A stretch of 64,000 bases of DNA from Herbinix sp. (GCA_029238935.1 JAQZBN010000017.1:45928-109927), one strand, 5' to 3'. Shown: positions 38,225 to 47,184, counted from the first letter of the stretch. Program-made: numbers and translations. The notes: generated from the sequence alone by a model not told the origin.

Positions 38225-39895
38225 TTATTCAACTGATAATACATAGTAATAAATCGGCTGTCCTCCGTAATGAACCTCCACATCCAAGTCCGGATACAAT
38301 TCCATTACTTCCTCTGCTAATTCATTGGCTGCAGCTTCATTGATTTCATCTCCATAATATAGACTGATCAGCTCAGAAGCATCGTCAGCCAGACAGTTAA
38401 TCAATTCCACCGTAGTTTCCTTAATATTATCTCCAACGGAAAGAATGGTTTTATCACCAATCCCCATAATATTACCTTGTTTGATCTCTTTACCATCCAG
38501 ACTGGTATCTCGTACTGCGTAAGTTACCTGGCCTGATTTTACTTTATGCATTTCTTCTGTCATTCTAACTGCATTCTCATCCGGAGATTTGTCATAAACA
38601 TAATTAATCACTGCAGTAATACCTTGAGGAACTGTCTTAGAAGGAATTACATAAATGTTCTTATCTTCGGTTAATTGTTTTGCTTGCTCCGCAGCTAGAA
38701 TGATATTACTGTTATTCGGGAGAATGAAAATGGTGTCTGCATTCACCTGATTGATTGCATTTAACATATCTTCCGTGCTAGGGTTCATCGTCTGGCCACC
38801 TTCAATTAAGTAGTCAACGCCAAGACCAGTGAAGATTTCTCCTAAGCCTTTTCCCATAGATACTGCAATAAATCCAGCTTTTTTACGTGGTTTATTCTCT
38901 TTTACAGGAGTATCTGTTATAACAGCTGATGTTTTATCTACTTCTTTGATTACTCTCTCATTATGCTCTTCCCGCATATTATCAATCTTCATACTTGTTA
39001 ACGAACCATACGTCAACGCCTTTTGGATTGCCAATCCAGGGTCATTCGTATGTACGTGTACCTTGACAATATCATCATCTGACACGACTACAAGAGAATC
39101 ACCGATTGATTCAAGATAAGCTTTAAAATTAGCTTCAATCTCAGGATTATATTCTTTCTCAACCATGATAATGAATTCAGTACAATAACCAAATTTAATA
39201 TCAGCAGCGGCTACACGTTCTATATTAATTCCTGTATTACTTACTTCCTTAACCGGTATATTCGATAATACAATTTCTTTTCCAAGCAATGCATCATAGG
39301 CACCTTTTACGATCTCTACCAATCCCTGACCGCCGGAATCTACTACTCCAGCTTCTTTTAGAACAGGAAGAAGTTCTGGTGTCTGTGATAATACGATTTC
39401 CATATGTTTTATTACTTCACGTCCAAAAACCACCAAATCATCTGTTTCTGAAACAAGCTGAGCAGCTTTATCAGCACCACCTCTTGCAACTGTAAGAATA
39501 GTACCTTCCTTCGGCTTCATAACCGCGCGGTAAGCCGTTTCAACCGCCTTCTGGAATGCATTTGCTAATATAGTCACATTAATCTCTTTAAAATCTTTTA
39601 TTTCCTTGGTAAAGCCCCGGAATAACTGTGATAAAATTACACCGGAATTACCTCTCGCTCCACGAAGTGAACCACCTGAAATTGCTTTTGCTAATTCTTC
39701 TATGGTAGGATTATTTAAACTGTTTACTTCCTTTACCGCAGACATTATAGTTAATGTCATATTCGTTCCAGTATCTCCATCCGGAACAGGAAATACATTC
39801 AAGTCATTGATATATTCCTTTTTCGCTTCAATACTCGCAGCTCCTGCAAGAAACATCTTCTTCAACATTCCTGCATCTATCGTTTTAACAACCAC
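38225..39895 (-). CDS. DAK2/YloV family kinase (FakA-like)
   Basis: The 556-residue protein has an N-terminal DhaL domain (about 5-200) with the ATP/Mg site NVFPVPDGDTGTNMTLT and GGSLRGARGNSGVILSQLFRG. A middle region follows, and the C-terminal half resembles the DegV-like lipid-binding domain (FIAVSMGKGLGEIF, IFILPNNSNIILAAEQA). This is the organisation of FakA, which phosphorylates fatty acids bound to FakB. No fakB is visible here. The start is GTG at 39893-39895, nine bases after AAGGAGG. It follows the Asp23-family gene (yloU-yloV order) by 36 bp. Confidence 0.9.
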   Translation of the reverse strand: MVVKTIDAGMLKKMFLAGAASIEAKKEYINDLNVFPVPDGDTGTNMTLTIMSAVKEVNSLNNPTIEELAKAISGGSLRGARGNSGVILSQLFRGFTKEIKDFKEINVTILANAFQKAVETAYRAVMKPKEGTILTVARGGADKAAQLVSETDDLVVFGREVIKHMEIVLSQTPELLPVLKEAGVVDSGGQGLVEIVKGAYDALLGKEIVLSNIPVKEVSNTGINIERVAAADIKFGYCTEFIIMVEKEYNPEIEANFKAYLESIGDSLVVVSDDDIVKVHVHTNDPGLAIQKALTYGSLTSMKIDNMREEHNERVIKEVDKTSAVITDTPVKENKPRKKAGFIAVSMGKGLGEIFTGLGVDYLIEGGQTMNPSTEDMLNAINQVNADTIFILPNNSNIILAAEQAKQLTEDKNIYVIPSKTVPQGITAVINYVYDKSPDENAVRMTEEMHKVKSGQVTYAVRDTSLDGKEIKQGNIMGIGDKTILSVGDNIKETTVELINCLADDASELISLYYGDEINEAAANELAEEVMELYPDLDVEVHYGGQPIYYYVLSVE

Positions 39896-39931
39896 TGGTT
39901 TTTTCCTCCTTAAACGTTGTGCTTCTCAGGC

Positions 39932-40288
39932 TTAATCAATAACCCGTACGCCCTCTACATAAATATTGATTTTTTTAACCTCTAATCCTGAGAATTCTTC
40001 AACATTGTATTTCACATTACTAATAAGATTATCAGCAACTGCAGATATACTCACACCATAGGAAACGATAATATGCAAGTCAATGGTCAGCTTATTTTCT
40101 TCAATCGTTACATTAACACCATGGCTGATACTGTCTCGTTTTAAAAGTTTGACAATACCCTCCTTCACATTTAACGATGCCATTCCGACTACACCAAAGC
40201 ATTCCACTGCTGAAGCTCCCGCATATTTAGCAAGAACATCATTATCAATCATTATATCACCAATCTGTGTACTCATATGTCCCTTCAT
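39932..40288 (-). CDS. yloU: Asp23/Gls24 family protein (YloU)
   Basis: The 118-residue protein has the Asp23 fold: GDIMIDNDVLAKYAGASAVECFGVVGMA, LTIDLHIIVSYGVSISAVADNL and the C-terminal VKKINIYVEGVRV. These small proteins are associated with the cell envelope in Gram-positives. It lies between rpmB and the DAK2 kinase, the same order as rpmB-yloU-yloV in Bacillus. GGAGGG precedes the ATG. Confidence 0.92.
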   Translation of the reverse strand: MKGHMSTQIGDIMIDNDVLAKYAGASAVECFGVVGMASLNVKEGIVKLLKRDSISHGVNVTIEENKLTIDLHIIVSYGVSISAVADNLISNVKYNVEEFSGLEVKKINIYVEGVRVID

Positions 40289-40442
40289 ATTAACCCTCCT
40301 ATCTATTCTTGTTTCATTCTAATCTATAATATTATACCCACATTTTTAACACATTACCGAAACCTTTTTCTCATATTGGAGATAACCTATCAATATTCTG
40401 CATAATATATACTACTATGATTACTGAACGGAAGTGACAAAT

Positions 40443-40580
40443 ATGAAAAGAATGCTAGGCTTTATCTTGTTTTGGATTGCCATAGGTATGACGATAATGC
40501 TTTTCATAACTAACGGTATCCTTGCTATATGTATTATTATTTTATGCTTACTGCTTGGTTATAATTTATTTTGTTGTTAA
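40443..40580 (+). CDS. Small membrane protein, 45 residues
   Basis: A 45-residue frame starts MKRMLGFILFWIAIGMTIML and ends GYNLFCC. It has two hydrophobic segments and a Lys/Arg N-terminus. Similar tiny proteins with the MKR-LGF-LFW start occur in many Lachnospiraceae as far as I recall. The upstream GGAAGTGAC is a modest ribosome binding site. It is on the opposite strand to its neighbours and was too short for routine ORF calls. The function is unknown. Confidence 0.6.
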   Translation: MKRMLGFILFWIAIGMTIMLFITNGILAICIIILCLLLGYNLFCC

Positions 40581-40680
40581 ATTACATTTTTATACTTAAA
40601 ATACAAACTGTGAATAATCATTCGTATCTACTTTACGTTTCATATACTAATTCCTATTCACCCTCGGAGACATCTTAGAA

Positions 40681-40712
40681 AAAAAAGCGGGTGTCAAGAC
40701 CCCCTGACACCC
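40681..40712 (-). terminator. Rho-independent terminator of rpmB
   Basis: On the minus strand GGGTGTCA (40712-40705) pairs with TGACACCC (40696-40689) and is followed by a run of T residues at 40686-40681. It lies 11 bp past the rpmB stop. Confidence 0.92.
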
Positions 40713-40723
40713 ATCGTTTTTCC

Positions 40724-40909
40724 TTATGCGCGTTCTACTTTACCGGATCTAAGACAGGAAGTACAAACATACATTTTTCTTGCTGCACCGTTAACATTTA
40801 CCTTAACAGACTTCACATTAGATTTCCACATCTTATTAGATCTTCTATGAGAATGACTCACAGCGATTCCAAAGTGAGCACCTTTATCACATATTGCACA
40901 TTTAGCCAT
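40724..40909 (-). CDS. rpmB: 50S ribosomal protein L28
   Basis: This 61-residue L28 starts MAKCAICDKGAHFGIAVSHS and has the two CxxC pairs of the zinc-binding form (CAIC and CTSC). The start at 40909 follows AGGAGG; the longer frame is upstream noise. It is monocistronic with a strong terminator. Confidence 0.97.
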   Translation of the reverse strand: MAKCAICDKGAHFGIAVSHSHRRSNKMWKSNVKSVKVNVNGAARKMYVCTSCLRSGKVERA

Positions 40910-41014
40910 CAAAAGCACCTCCTTAGGTAGAATATAGACCAAAAATGGCCTTACAAACACATTTATTCTATCAGAATATGTTACATATTGCAAGAAGTTT
41001 TTTGTACGACTTCC

Positions 41015-41431
41015 CTATTCTTCATCAATAATGGTTGTTTCAGGTTGAGAATTCAACACTTCTTCTACTTTATCGGATAAATCATCGGTCTTTTTTGCCC
41101 CTTTTGAAAACTTATTAATAAAGTCAGGAACCATATCCAATATCTTACCTACACTATCCTGATTCTTCACATTCACAAGCTTTGAAGAACCATTTTGAAT
41201 GACGAGTACAGAGCTTGGACTAATTTTACCACCTAATCCACCACCTGCATTATTCTTATTCTCTCCAGCGAAAGCACCTGCACCAACACCAAAACTCACT
41301 TCAACCAGTGGTAATACGATGGTTCCATCTTCAAATTTTACTGCGTCACCAACTACTGTTTTCGTGGTAAAAAAACTATCCATTCCTTTAAACAAAGATT
41401 CTACTGTTGAATTAAAATTGTTCTCTGCCAT
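41015..41431 (-). CDS. GerW/YtfJ family sporulation protein
   Basis: The 138-residue protein shows the GerW family core: TVESLFKGMDSFFTTKTVVGD, GTIVLPLVEVSFGVGAGAF, a Gly-rich stretch GGGLGGKISPSSVLVIQNG and VKNQDSVGKILDMVPDFI. In Bacillus YtfJ/GerW is a spore protein needed for normal germination. Its ATG shares one base with the stop of the DUF2953 gene (TAATG), and the RBS lies inside that gene. The pair matches ytfI-ytfJ of Bacillus. Confidence 0.93.
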   Translation of the reverse strand: MAENNFNSTVESLFKGMDSFFTTKTVVGDAVKFEDGTIVLPLVEVSFGVGAGAFAGENKNNAGGGLGGKISPSSVLVIQNGSSKLVNVKNQDSVGKILDMVPDFINKFSKGAKKTDDLSDKVEEVLNSQPETTIIDEE

Positions 41432-42717
41432 TATAACGCCTCCTTTAAGGTACTTATATTCTTCCTGAACTGTTTAATACGTTTGTCTAAAATAAGCTTT
41501 ATAGCTATTATTAGTAAAGTAAGTAATCTTATTCTTCCCTTTGCATAATGCTTTCCTTCAAAACGTTCATTTATAAAATCCGGTGTGATCTGAATATTAT
41601 TTCCATATAAAGCATATAGAATTCCTAATACTCCTAATACTTGTCCAGTTGAGCATGGATCTCCGGTGCCAAATACAAATTGAGAACGCAATTTCGTAGG
41701 AGCAATATGTTTTAAGAACTTTCGAAGACTACGGAATAATAATCTGATACTTTCACGATTAAGCTCATCATCCAGAAAATCTTTAATTAAATTTTTTATT
41801 CTCTTTATATTCGTTAAGATAGCAACAAAATTCCTAAGTTTTTCTATTATATTTTTCCAGATTTCTTTTATTCTTCGAAAGAAGTCATATACTTTATTCT
41901 TTATCTTTTGATAGAATGAACTACTCTCTTCTTTTAGACTTTCATTGTTTTCTTCCACTCCATCGGTGCTATCTATCTCTTTATAAATAGAATCCTTTTC
42001 ATCTATCATCTGCTTTTCTTTTGATAAATCTTTACTTTCTTGAACTAAAGTTTTTCCAACTGATGAAGTTTTCTCATAGGATAATTCCCTATGTTTTAAG
42101 GTTATTTCATCCAAATTTAACTTCGTATCTTCCTTGGTTTTTATCTCATGAGGGATATTTGTGTTTTGAATTTCTCTTATCGTATCCTCTAATTTATTTT
42201 CTACTTCTAAATCCAAATTATGTTCCCTTTTATCCAATGGTTTGGATTTATCGTTTTGTTTATTCTCCGTAATCGTTTCAGTTTTTTTTGATTGTTTTTC
42301 TTTCTCAGTTCGTATATTTTTTTCTTTTAGATTATTTTTTTCTTTTTGTTCCGATTTCTTTTTTGAAACGATCTCTTTCCCATGCTTATGTCTTCTTTCA
42401 TTCACTGTTTTTTTCTTAGAACGAATATTTTTAACCCTTGTTTTCTTCACTTTGATTACTGAATTATCAAAGATTGTCTTGCCAAAGATCCTTATTTTTA
42501 TCTTTAGCTTCCCGTCTATGAAGGAGATATTGGCATGAATAATATGAAGAAGCCAGCTTAACGTACCTTTAAAAAGTAGATCCTCACCATGTTCGATGGC
42601 AACCTGGTACCTGATAGGCACCAGAAGGACAACTAATATAAGGAACAGAAGGATACCCAGTAATATTAGAATAATTGAAAATAATATCTTAAATATAAGA
42701 CCGATTATATGAAGCAT
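41431..42717 (-). CDS. DUF2953 membrane-anchored protein (YtfI-like)
   Basis: This 428-residue protein has a strong N-terminal transmembrane segment (about 5-33), then VVLLVPIRYQVAIEHGEDLLFKG typical of DUF2953, a long highly charged Lys/Glu/Ser linker (about 95-290) that is probably disordered, and a C-terminal part with FGTGDPCSTGQVLGVLGILYA, the second family signature. It is longer than Bacillus YtfI because of the linker. It is translationally coupled to gerW, so a sporulation role is inferred. Confidence 0.87.
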   Translation of the reverse strand: MLHIIGLIFKILFSIILILLGILLFLILVVLLVPIRYQVAIEHGEDLLFKGTLSWLLHIIHANISFIDGKLKIKIRIFGKTIFDNSVIKVKKTRVKNIRSKKKTVNERRHKHGKEIVSKKKSEQKEKNNLKEKNIRTEKEKQSKKTETITENKQNDKSKPLDKREHNLDLEVENKLEDTIREIQNTNIPHEIKTKEDTKLNLDEITLKHRELSYEKTSSVGKTLVQESKDLSKEKQMIDEKDSIYKEIDSTDGVEENNESLKEESSSFYQKIKNKVYDFFRRIKEIWKNIIEKLRNFVAILTNIKRIKNLIKDFLDDELNRESIRLLFRSLRKFLKHIAPTKLRSQFVFGTGDPCSTGQVLGVLGILYALYGNNIQITPDFINERFEGKHYAKGRIRLLTLLIIAIKLILDKRIKQFRKNISTLKEAL

Positions 42718-42782
42718 CTATCCACACCCTACCGCCTGTCCTGCTCATTTTTATTACATTGATAAAATAGTCGTTACATTTC

Positions 42783-43088
42783 TTATGTAAAATAGGTTCT
42801 TACATCAAAACCACCTGTATTGGTATATACATCCATTAACATGTCCTTCACAAGAAGAATCGCTTCCGCTTTCCCTTTTGCCAATCCTACGATACACACA
42901 TCGATGCTTCTATAATGAGGAAAAAGCAATTCATTGGCATCTATGATATCAAACAAATTACATTGCGAAGATGCATAGGTGATACAATAAATATTAAATG
43001 TCGCCTTTCTCTTATTAATGGCGGCAATTGTTTTCTTTTTCCTCTTTATATTATCACTATAGACTACATTTTCCGCCCAACGAACCAT
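42783..43088 (-). CDS. Uncharacterised 101-residue protein
   Basis: This protein has no domain I recognise. It starts MVRWAENVVYSDNIKRKKKT and has a single predicted alpha/beta-like fold ending in NTGGFDVRTYFT, with two cysteines near the middle (YCITYASSQC). It has no membrane segment. It lies on the same strand as, and 66 bp upstream of, the DUF2953-gerW pair. Confidence 0.55.
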   Translation of the reverse strand: MVRWAENVVYSDNIKRKKKTIAAINKRKATFNIYCITYASSQCNLFDIIDANELLFPHYRSIDVCIVGLAKGKAEAILLVKDMLMDVYTNTGGFDVRTYFT

Positions 43089-43229
43089 AGAATACCCTTA
43101 CCTTTATTAAATAATTTCGATTGCCTTTTTATTCGTATCGTAGTTCTGTACTGTAAAATCAAACCTATTTTTACCATAATAAAAATTTATGTTTACATTA
43201 TACCACAAATTACCATGTTTCATACATCT

Positions 43230-44645
43230 TTATTTAATCATCATATCCTTAATTATCTCAATACAGGCCATTTTTTCTCTAGGATCAGTACATCGATCGA
43301 AAGAATAACGGACATAATCCATCACTTCTTTATGACTGTGAAAAAAAACCGGAAGTTTGTTCAAGGTATTTGCCATAACTGCTCTTCCAATGATCTTATC
43401 ATGACCGGTCAATAAGAAAGCCAACTCCTCAATCAGCTTATTTCTTTCTTGCATTAACAATTCTTCAGTAACTTTTTGGTTTTCCAGGTCTACATTGAAA
43501 TCAATAAAAATACTATTCGAAAGTAGATCTCTGGAACGCAGAAGTACGTTCAGTAATTTCTCAAGCATTAAGCCTTCAATGAGTGTTCTTCTATTTTGAT
43601 CCAGTTCATACAATACTTCTTCCAAGCTGGACAAATCAAAAAGCAGGCTTTCTTGAACACCTTCCATCTTCATTAACTGCTCCTGCAGCTGTTCCGGTAA
43701 CTCCTTCTTTTCCGAAGATAGAAAATATTGATTAACTTCTACTAAAATCTTGGATGCTGCTTTTTCTTGATCTTCCCATTCAGAGCATACCATTCCTGCA
43801 TAAGGATTACATAATAATAAAGTATAGATTTCATTTACGATCTCTTGCATACTATAGCAGGCAGTAACTTCAGTCTCCAAAAATTTCGAGACTCTTTTTA
43901 AGACTTCAATTGCTTCCTCAAATTCGTTTTTAGTCAATTCTTTGTATTTTAAACGAGCAAAGAATTCCTTTTGTTCCCACAGATCTGTATAAAAGCTTCC
44001 CATACCCTCCGGCTCATAAAGCATTGCGGATGTTCTTAGCATATATAAAAATGTATCCAATGCAGACTTTTCACCATCTGTATATAACTTAAAACTATCG
44101 CTTATGATCTCCAGATATTTCTGCTTCGTCATACGAACCGGTAATTGTCCTATCATATCCTTAATCTTCTCGTTAATAATCACATTATCTTGAGAATCGA
44201 AAATATAACGTAGAATTTCTTTTGCAAATTCCTCTTCATTTACTGTTACATGTTCTTCACGAAATTGATATTCTAATCGATTCAGTATATATTCATAGAT
44301 TTGAAATATATCAGTATAAGAAGATAATACATTCATTCTTTTCATTACTTCATTACGCATGGTATCAATCTTGCGGACTGCTTCTTCCATTTGACTTGGA
44401 TTATTCTTTTGAAGGAGATTTTCCAATATAAATTTATTTATATTACCTGCTATCTTATTAAGATGTTCGCTCCAATTATCCTCTTCACAATAAAACTCGT
44501 AGAAAGAATAATAATGCATCGCTAGTCTTACACTTGCATGGGTAGAATAACTACTTGCCATATAATTAAATAAATAAGGAAGTAATTCCTCTTGTCTTTT
44601 TCCACTTAAAATCTCCAGTTTGATGTTCTTCATCTGCTTGTCCAT
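43230..44645 (-). CDS. Uncharacterised large helical protein
   Basis: The protein has 471 residues from the ATG at 44643-44645, which follows AGGATGG. It is almost entirely alpha-helical by composition (Glu, Leu, Lys, Met rich), cytoplasmic, with no membrane segment or recognisable motif. Landmarks include MASSYSTHASVRLAMHYYSF near the N-terminus and LLTGHDKIIGRAVMANTLN near the C-terminus. The function is unknown; comparable proteins seem limited to clostridia. It stands alone between hairpin-rich intergenic DNA and the 101-residue gene. Confidence 0.65.
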   Translation of the reverse strand: MDKQMKNIKLEILSGKRQEELLPYLFNYMASSYSTHASVRLAMHYYSFYEFYCEEDNWSEHLNKIAGNINKFILENLLQKNNPSQMEEAVRKIDTMRNEVMKRMNVLSSYTDIFQIYEYILNRLEYQFREEHVTVNEEEFAKEILRYIFDSQDNVIINEKIKDMIGQLPVRMTKQKYLEIISDSFKLYTDGEKSALDTFLYMLRTSAMLYEPEGMGSFYTDLWEQKEFFARLKYKELTKNEFEEAIEVLKRVSKFLETEVTACYSMQEIVNEIYTLLLCNPYAGMVCSEWEDQEKAASKILVEVNQYFLSSEKKELPEQLQEQLMKMEGVQESLLFDLSSLEEVLYELDQNRRTLIEGLMLEKLLNVLLRSRDLLSNSIFIDFNVDLENQKVTEELLMQERNKLIEELAFLLTGHDKIIGRAVMANTLNKLPVFFHSHKEVMDYVRYSFDRCTDPREKMACIEIIKDMMIK

Positions 44646-44810
44646 AACGATTACCATCCTATTTTTATATATTTCATTAAACCATCTTATATTCTTAACA
44701 AAAATCAAATTAATACTACCAATGTATACCATTATAACAGTAATCCTTGGAATTAACCAGAGATAGATTTTGAATGATATAAAATACTAAATAAACCCTA
44801 TATTACAACA

Positions 44811-44838
44811 AGTGCTTATTATAATTATAATAAGCACT
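44811..44838. repeat. Perfect 28-bp palindrome
   Basis: AGTGCTTATTATAA is followed directly by its own reverse complement, with no spacer. It lies between the helical-protein gene and the rhomboid-like gene. It could be an operator or a transcript-ending hairpin lacking a T tract. Confidence 0.8.
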
Positions 44839-44860
44839 GTAAGTTACCTTATGTTTTATA

Positions 44861-44910
44861 GCTTTCCATTCTGATACAACTCAACCACAGGAATGATCAG
44901 AATGGAAAGC
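44861..44910. repeat. 15-bp inverted repeat with 20-nt loop
   Basis: GCTTTCCATTCTGAT (44861-44875) and ATCAGAATGGAAAGC (44896-44910) are perfectly complementary. No T tract follows on either strand, so it is not a classical terminator, though it lies just past the rhomboid-like gene on the minus strand. Confidence 0.75.
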
Positions 44911-44936
44911 ATTTATATTTATTAGTCAACGTATAT

Positions 44937-45038
44937 TTATTTTTTTACATGTTCATGGGTAAACAAATGATCCATGCAATATTCATAATTACCTTCACAT
45001 TTGGAACAAAAACGAAATTCCCGGGAAATGGTCTTACA
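44937..45038 (-). pseudogene. Out-of-frame zinc-ribbon tail of the rhomboid-like gene
   Basis: A 33-codon open stretch in a different frame reads CKTISREFRFCSKCEGNY followed by EYCMDHLFTHEHVKK and stops with TAA. The CxxC pair and the HLFTHEHVK ending match, from memory, the C-terminal zinc ribbon of Lachnospiraceae rhomboid-like proteins. The first CxxC of the ribbon seems lost, which suggests an internal deletion rather than a single-base error. Confidence 0.6.
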
Positions 45039-45754
45039 TTATTATATCCTGCACCTTCCCTCATCTGCTTGCGAAATTTTGCTTTCCTCTGAAACTCTCT
45101 CGGAGATACACTACGATAATTTCTTGTAGAGAAGAAGAAAATTAAAAAGTTTGCCATTGCTACGATGATGGATATTCCTATGGAAGATTGCAATAAGCTT
45201 CCCGAAAACAAATAAGTAAACACCTGAAATGCAATATACGCACCATAAAAATATGCCAAGTATTTTACCTTGACCGGAACGATAAAGAACATTAAAAATT
45301 GCATATTAGGATACAATGCTGCAAAAGCAAAAAACATTGATCGATTAATATACGTCAGTCCTATATTCATGCTAGTTGCCGGTACACCTGGCATTGCTGC
45401 CGTAATAGCATAAACAATAACCACCGCCAGAATATTAAAGATAATACCCGATATAAAATATAAATTAAAACGGAAGGCACCCCAAGCTTGCTCTAACGCA
45501 TTACCGATCATAAAATATAAGTATAATTCGATTGCTAAAAATAATACATTAGTCAAAGAAACCGGCTGTATTAAAAATGTTACAACTCTCCAGATCTGAC
45601 CTTTTAACAGCATATCGATATCAAGACTTAAAAATCTATGATATACTTCCGGTTTAACGACTAAACCAAGAGCATACAAGGCCACAATATATCGCATTAA
45701 ATTATGAATTGCATATCTTCCCAATTTTCTTTCTAATTGATTCAGTAATTTCAT
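44945..45754 (-). CDS. Rhomboid-like polytopic membrane protein with frameshifted C-terminus
   Basis: The 269-residue frame has six membrane spans and a rhomboid-like layout (RYIVALYALGLVV, WRVVTFLIQPVS, LEQAWGAFRFNLYFISG, FFAFAALYPNMQFLMFFIVP). The catalytic GxSG serine of rhomboid proteases is not seen, so it may be a non-protease relative. Related clostridial proteins end in a zinc ribbon; here the matching tail (RFCSKCEGNYEYC, HLFTHEHVKK) is readable only in another frame at 44937-45038. The residues from about 240 on in the printed frame are therefore probably shifted. This is either a real mutation or a sequence error. Confidence 0.7.
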   Translation of the reverse strand: MKLLNQLERKLGRYAIHNLMRYIVALYALGLVVKPEVYHRFLSLDIDMLLKGQIWRVVTFLIQPVSLTNVLFLAIELYLYFMIGNALEQAWGAFRFNLYFISGIIFNILAVVIVYAITAAMPGVPATSMNIGLTYINRSMFFAFAALYPNMQFLMFFIVPVKVKYLAYFYGAYIAFQVFTYLFSGSLLQSSIGISIIVAMANFLIFFFSTRNYRSVSPREFQRKAKFRKQMREGAGYNNVRPFPGNFVFVPNVKVIMNIAWIICLPMNM

Positions 45755-45862
45755 AGTAAAAGCACCTATGCCTTTCTATTTTGTAATTATTCAGTCATAT
45801 GAATAATTTGTATTTCATATATTGATCAACTAAACGAATACTATATCATCTGAACTTGTATA

Positions 45863-46786
45863 TTATTCATTGCATCCAAATAAGCAAAATAATCTGACCA
45901 GAAGAGCTGTTCCCGTAACTACATAAAATCCATAAGGACTATCTCCTCCGGGAATATGGACGAAATTCATACCATAAAAGCTTGCAATCATTGTAGGAAT
46001 GGATAATACAATCGTTACGACAGCTAAGAATTTCATTACAATGTTAAGATTATTTGATATCACCGATGCGAATGCATCCATAGTACCGCTTAAAATTCCA
46101 CTGTATATATTCGCCATCTCAATCGCCTGTTTGTTTTCAATGATTACGTCCTCAAGAAGTTCTTCATCCTCTTGATAATGCTTGATACTGTCTATCTTTA
46201 ACATCTTCTCTAGTACTACCTCATTGGATCGTAAGGAAGTGGTAAAATACACCAGACTTTTCTCTAGCTCTAAGAGTTCGATTAACTCTCTGTTCTTTGT
46301 TGAAATATGAAGCTTTCGCTCCACTTCTTCACTTTTACGATCTATCGTTCGTAGGTTCTGTAAGAAGGTCGTAGCATTCTTATATAATATCTGTAAAATA
46401 AACCTTGTCTTCTTAAAGGTATAAAAATCTCTTACTCTCCCATCCATAAAACATTTTAAAATAGGAGTTTCTACTAAGCATACCGTAATCAAAAAATCTT
46501 TTGCTACAATGATACCAAGAGGAATGGTTACATAACGGTCCTTATCATTCCGATTCTCTAGCGCAGGGATATCTACTAAAATTAAATTATAATTATCCTC
46601 CACTTCAATTCTTGCTCGCTCCTCTTCATCGAGCGGTGCTCTTAGGTGATTGATATCAATTCCTTTTGCTTCAGCAATTTCTAACAACTCTGTCGCAGAA
46701 GGATTGGTCATGGCAACCCAGCATCCCTCCGTAATTTCGGTCATTCTGTGCAGAGTTCCCTCTGATGTCTTAAAAATTTCTATCAT
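45863..46786 (-). CDS. CorA-like magnesium/divalent cation transporter
   Basis: The 307-residue protein has the CorA fold: a cytoplasmic alpha/beta domain (about 1-240), then the first membrane helix ending in the GMN signature (SFYGMNFVHIPG) and a second helix. The C-terminus (GTALLVRLFCLFGCNE) lacks the usual basic KKK/KRW ending of CorA proteins. A reading frame shift near 45895 would give a similar-length alternative, so the end may be altered. It lies 44 bp after a candidate small gene on the same strand. Confidence 0.88.
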   Translation of the reverse strand: MIEIFKTSEGTLHRMTEITEGCWVAMTNPSATELLEIAEAKGIDINHLRAPLDEEERARIEVEDNYNLILVDIPALENRNDKDRYVTIPLGIIVAKDFLITVCLVETPILKCFMDGRVRDFYTFKKTRFILQILYKNATTFLQNLRTIDRKSEEVERKLHISTKNRELIELLELEKSLVYFTTSLRSNEVVLEKMLKIDSIKHYQEDEELLEDVIIENKQAIEMANIYSGILSGTMDAFASVISNNLNIVMKFLAVVTIVLSIPTMIASFYGMNFVHIPGGDSPYGFYVVTGTALLVRLFCLFGCNE

Positions 46787-46830
46787 AAATGCTCCCTTCC
46801 ACTGCGTATAACAACAGTGAAATTTGCATT

Positions 46831-47010
46831 TTAAATAACCGTATCAATTCGGCTATATAAATCAAAACCTGCTGTTAATGCAGTAAGTATTATTTGATTT
46901 TGTATCTTTATCCGACTACTACTGGGCCCGGCTTCCATCCTTACCACATCCTTTTTAAAATAGTATTTTCCATTATTATATGTTTTTCGGATACCTTTGT
47001 CAAATACCAA
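46831..47010 (-). CDS. Candidate small protein upstream of corA, unknown
   Basis: A reading frame open for about 67 codons ends at TAA (46831-46833). A plausible start is TTG at 47008-47010, after GAGG with 8-nt spacing, giving about 59 residues that end IILTALTAGFDLYSRIDTVI. The coding look (no stop in AT-rich DNA, balanced residues) is the only evidence, and it could be a gene remnant. No family is recognised. Confidence 0.35.
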   Translation of the reverse strand: MVFDKGIRKTYNNGKYYFKKDVVRMEAGPSSSRIKIQNQIILTALTAGFDLYSRIDTVI

Positions 47011-47146
47011 TATCCTATCCTCACCGAACCATATTTATTAGTTATTATCTTTCGAATGGACATTTATTATTAAATATCGTAAAAGTATTATTCTGACTTG
47101 TCAAAGTTCCTTACTACTTGACGCTTCACAAGGTACTTTCCTTATG

Positions 47147-47184
47147 AAAAAAGACATACAAATTCTATTAACGAATCGTATGTC
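47147..47184 (-). terminator. Rho-independent terminator of the LysM gene
   Basis: On the minus strand GACATACGATTC (47184-47173) pairs with the sequence ending TGTATGTC at 47153, with one interruption, and is followed by six Ts. It lies 33 bp past the LysM gene stop. Confidence 0.8.

Noticed and set aside
46921..47146. M-box or other magnesium riboswitch before corA
   Set aside because: No M-box core sequence or intrinsic terminator near the corA start was seen; the region instead reads as a possible small protein.
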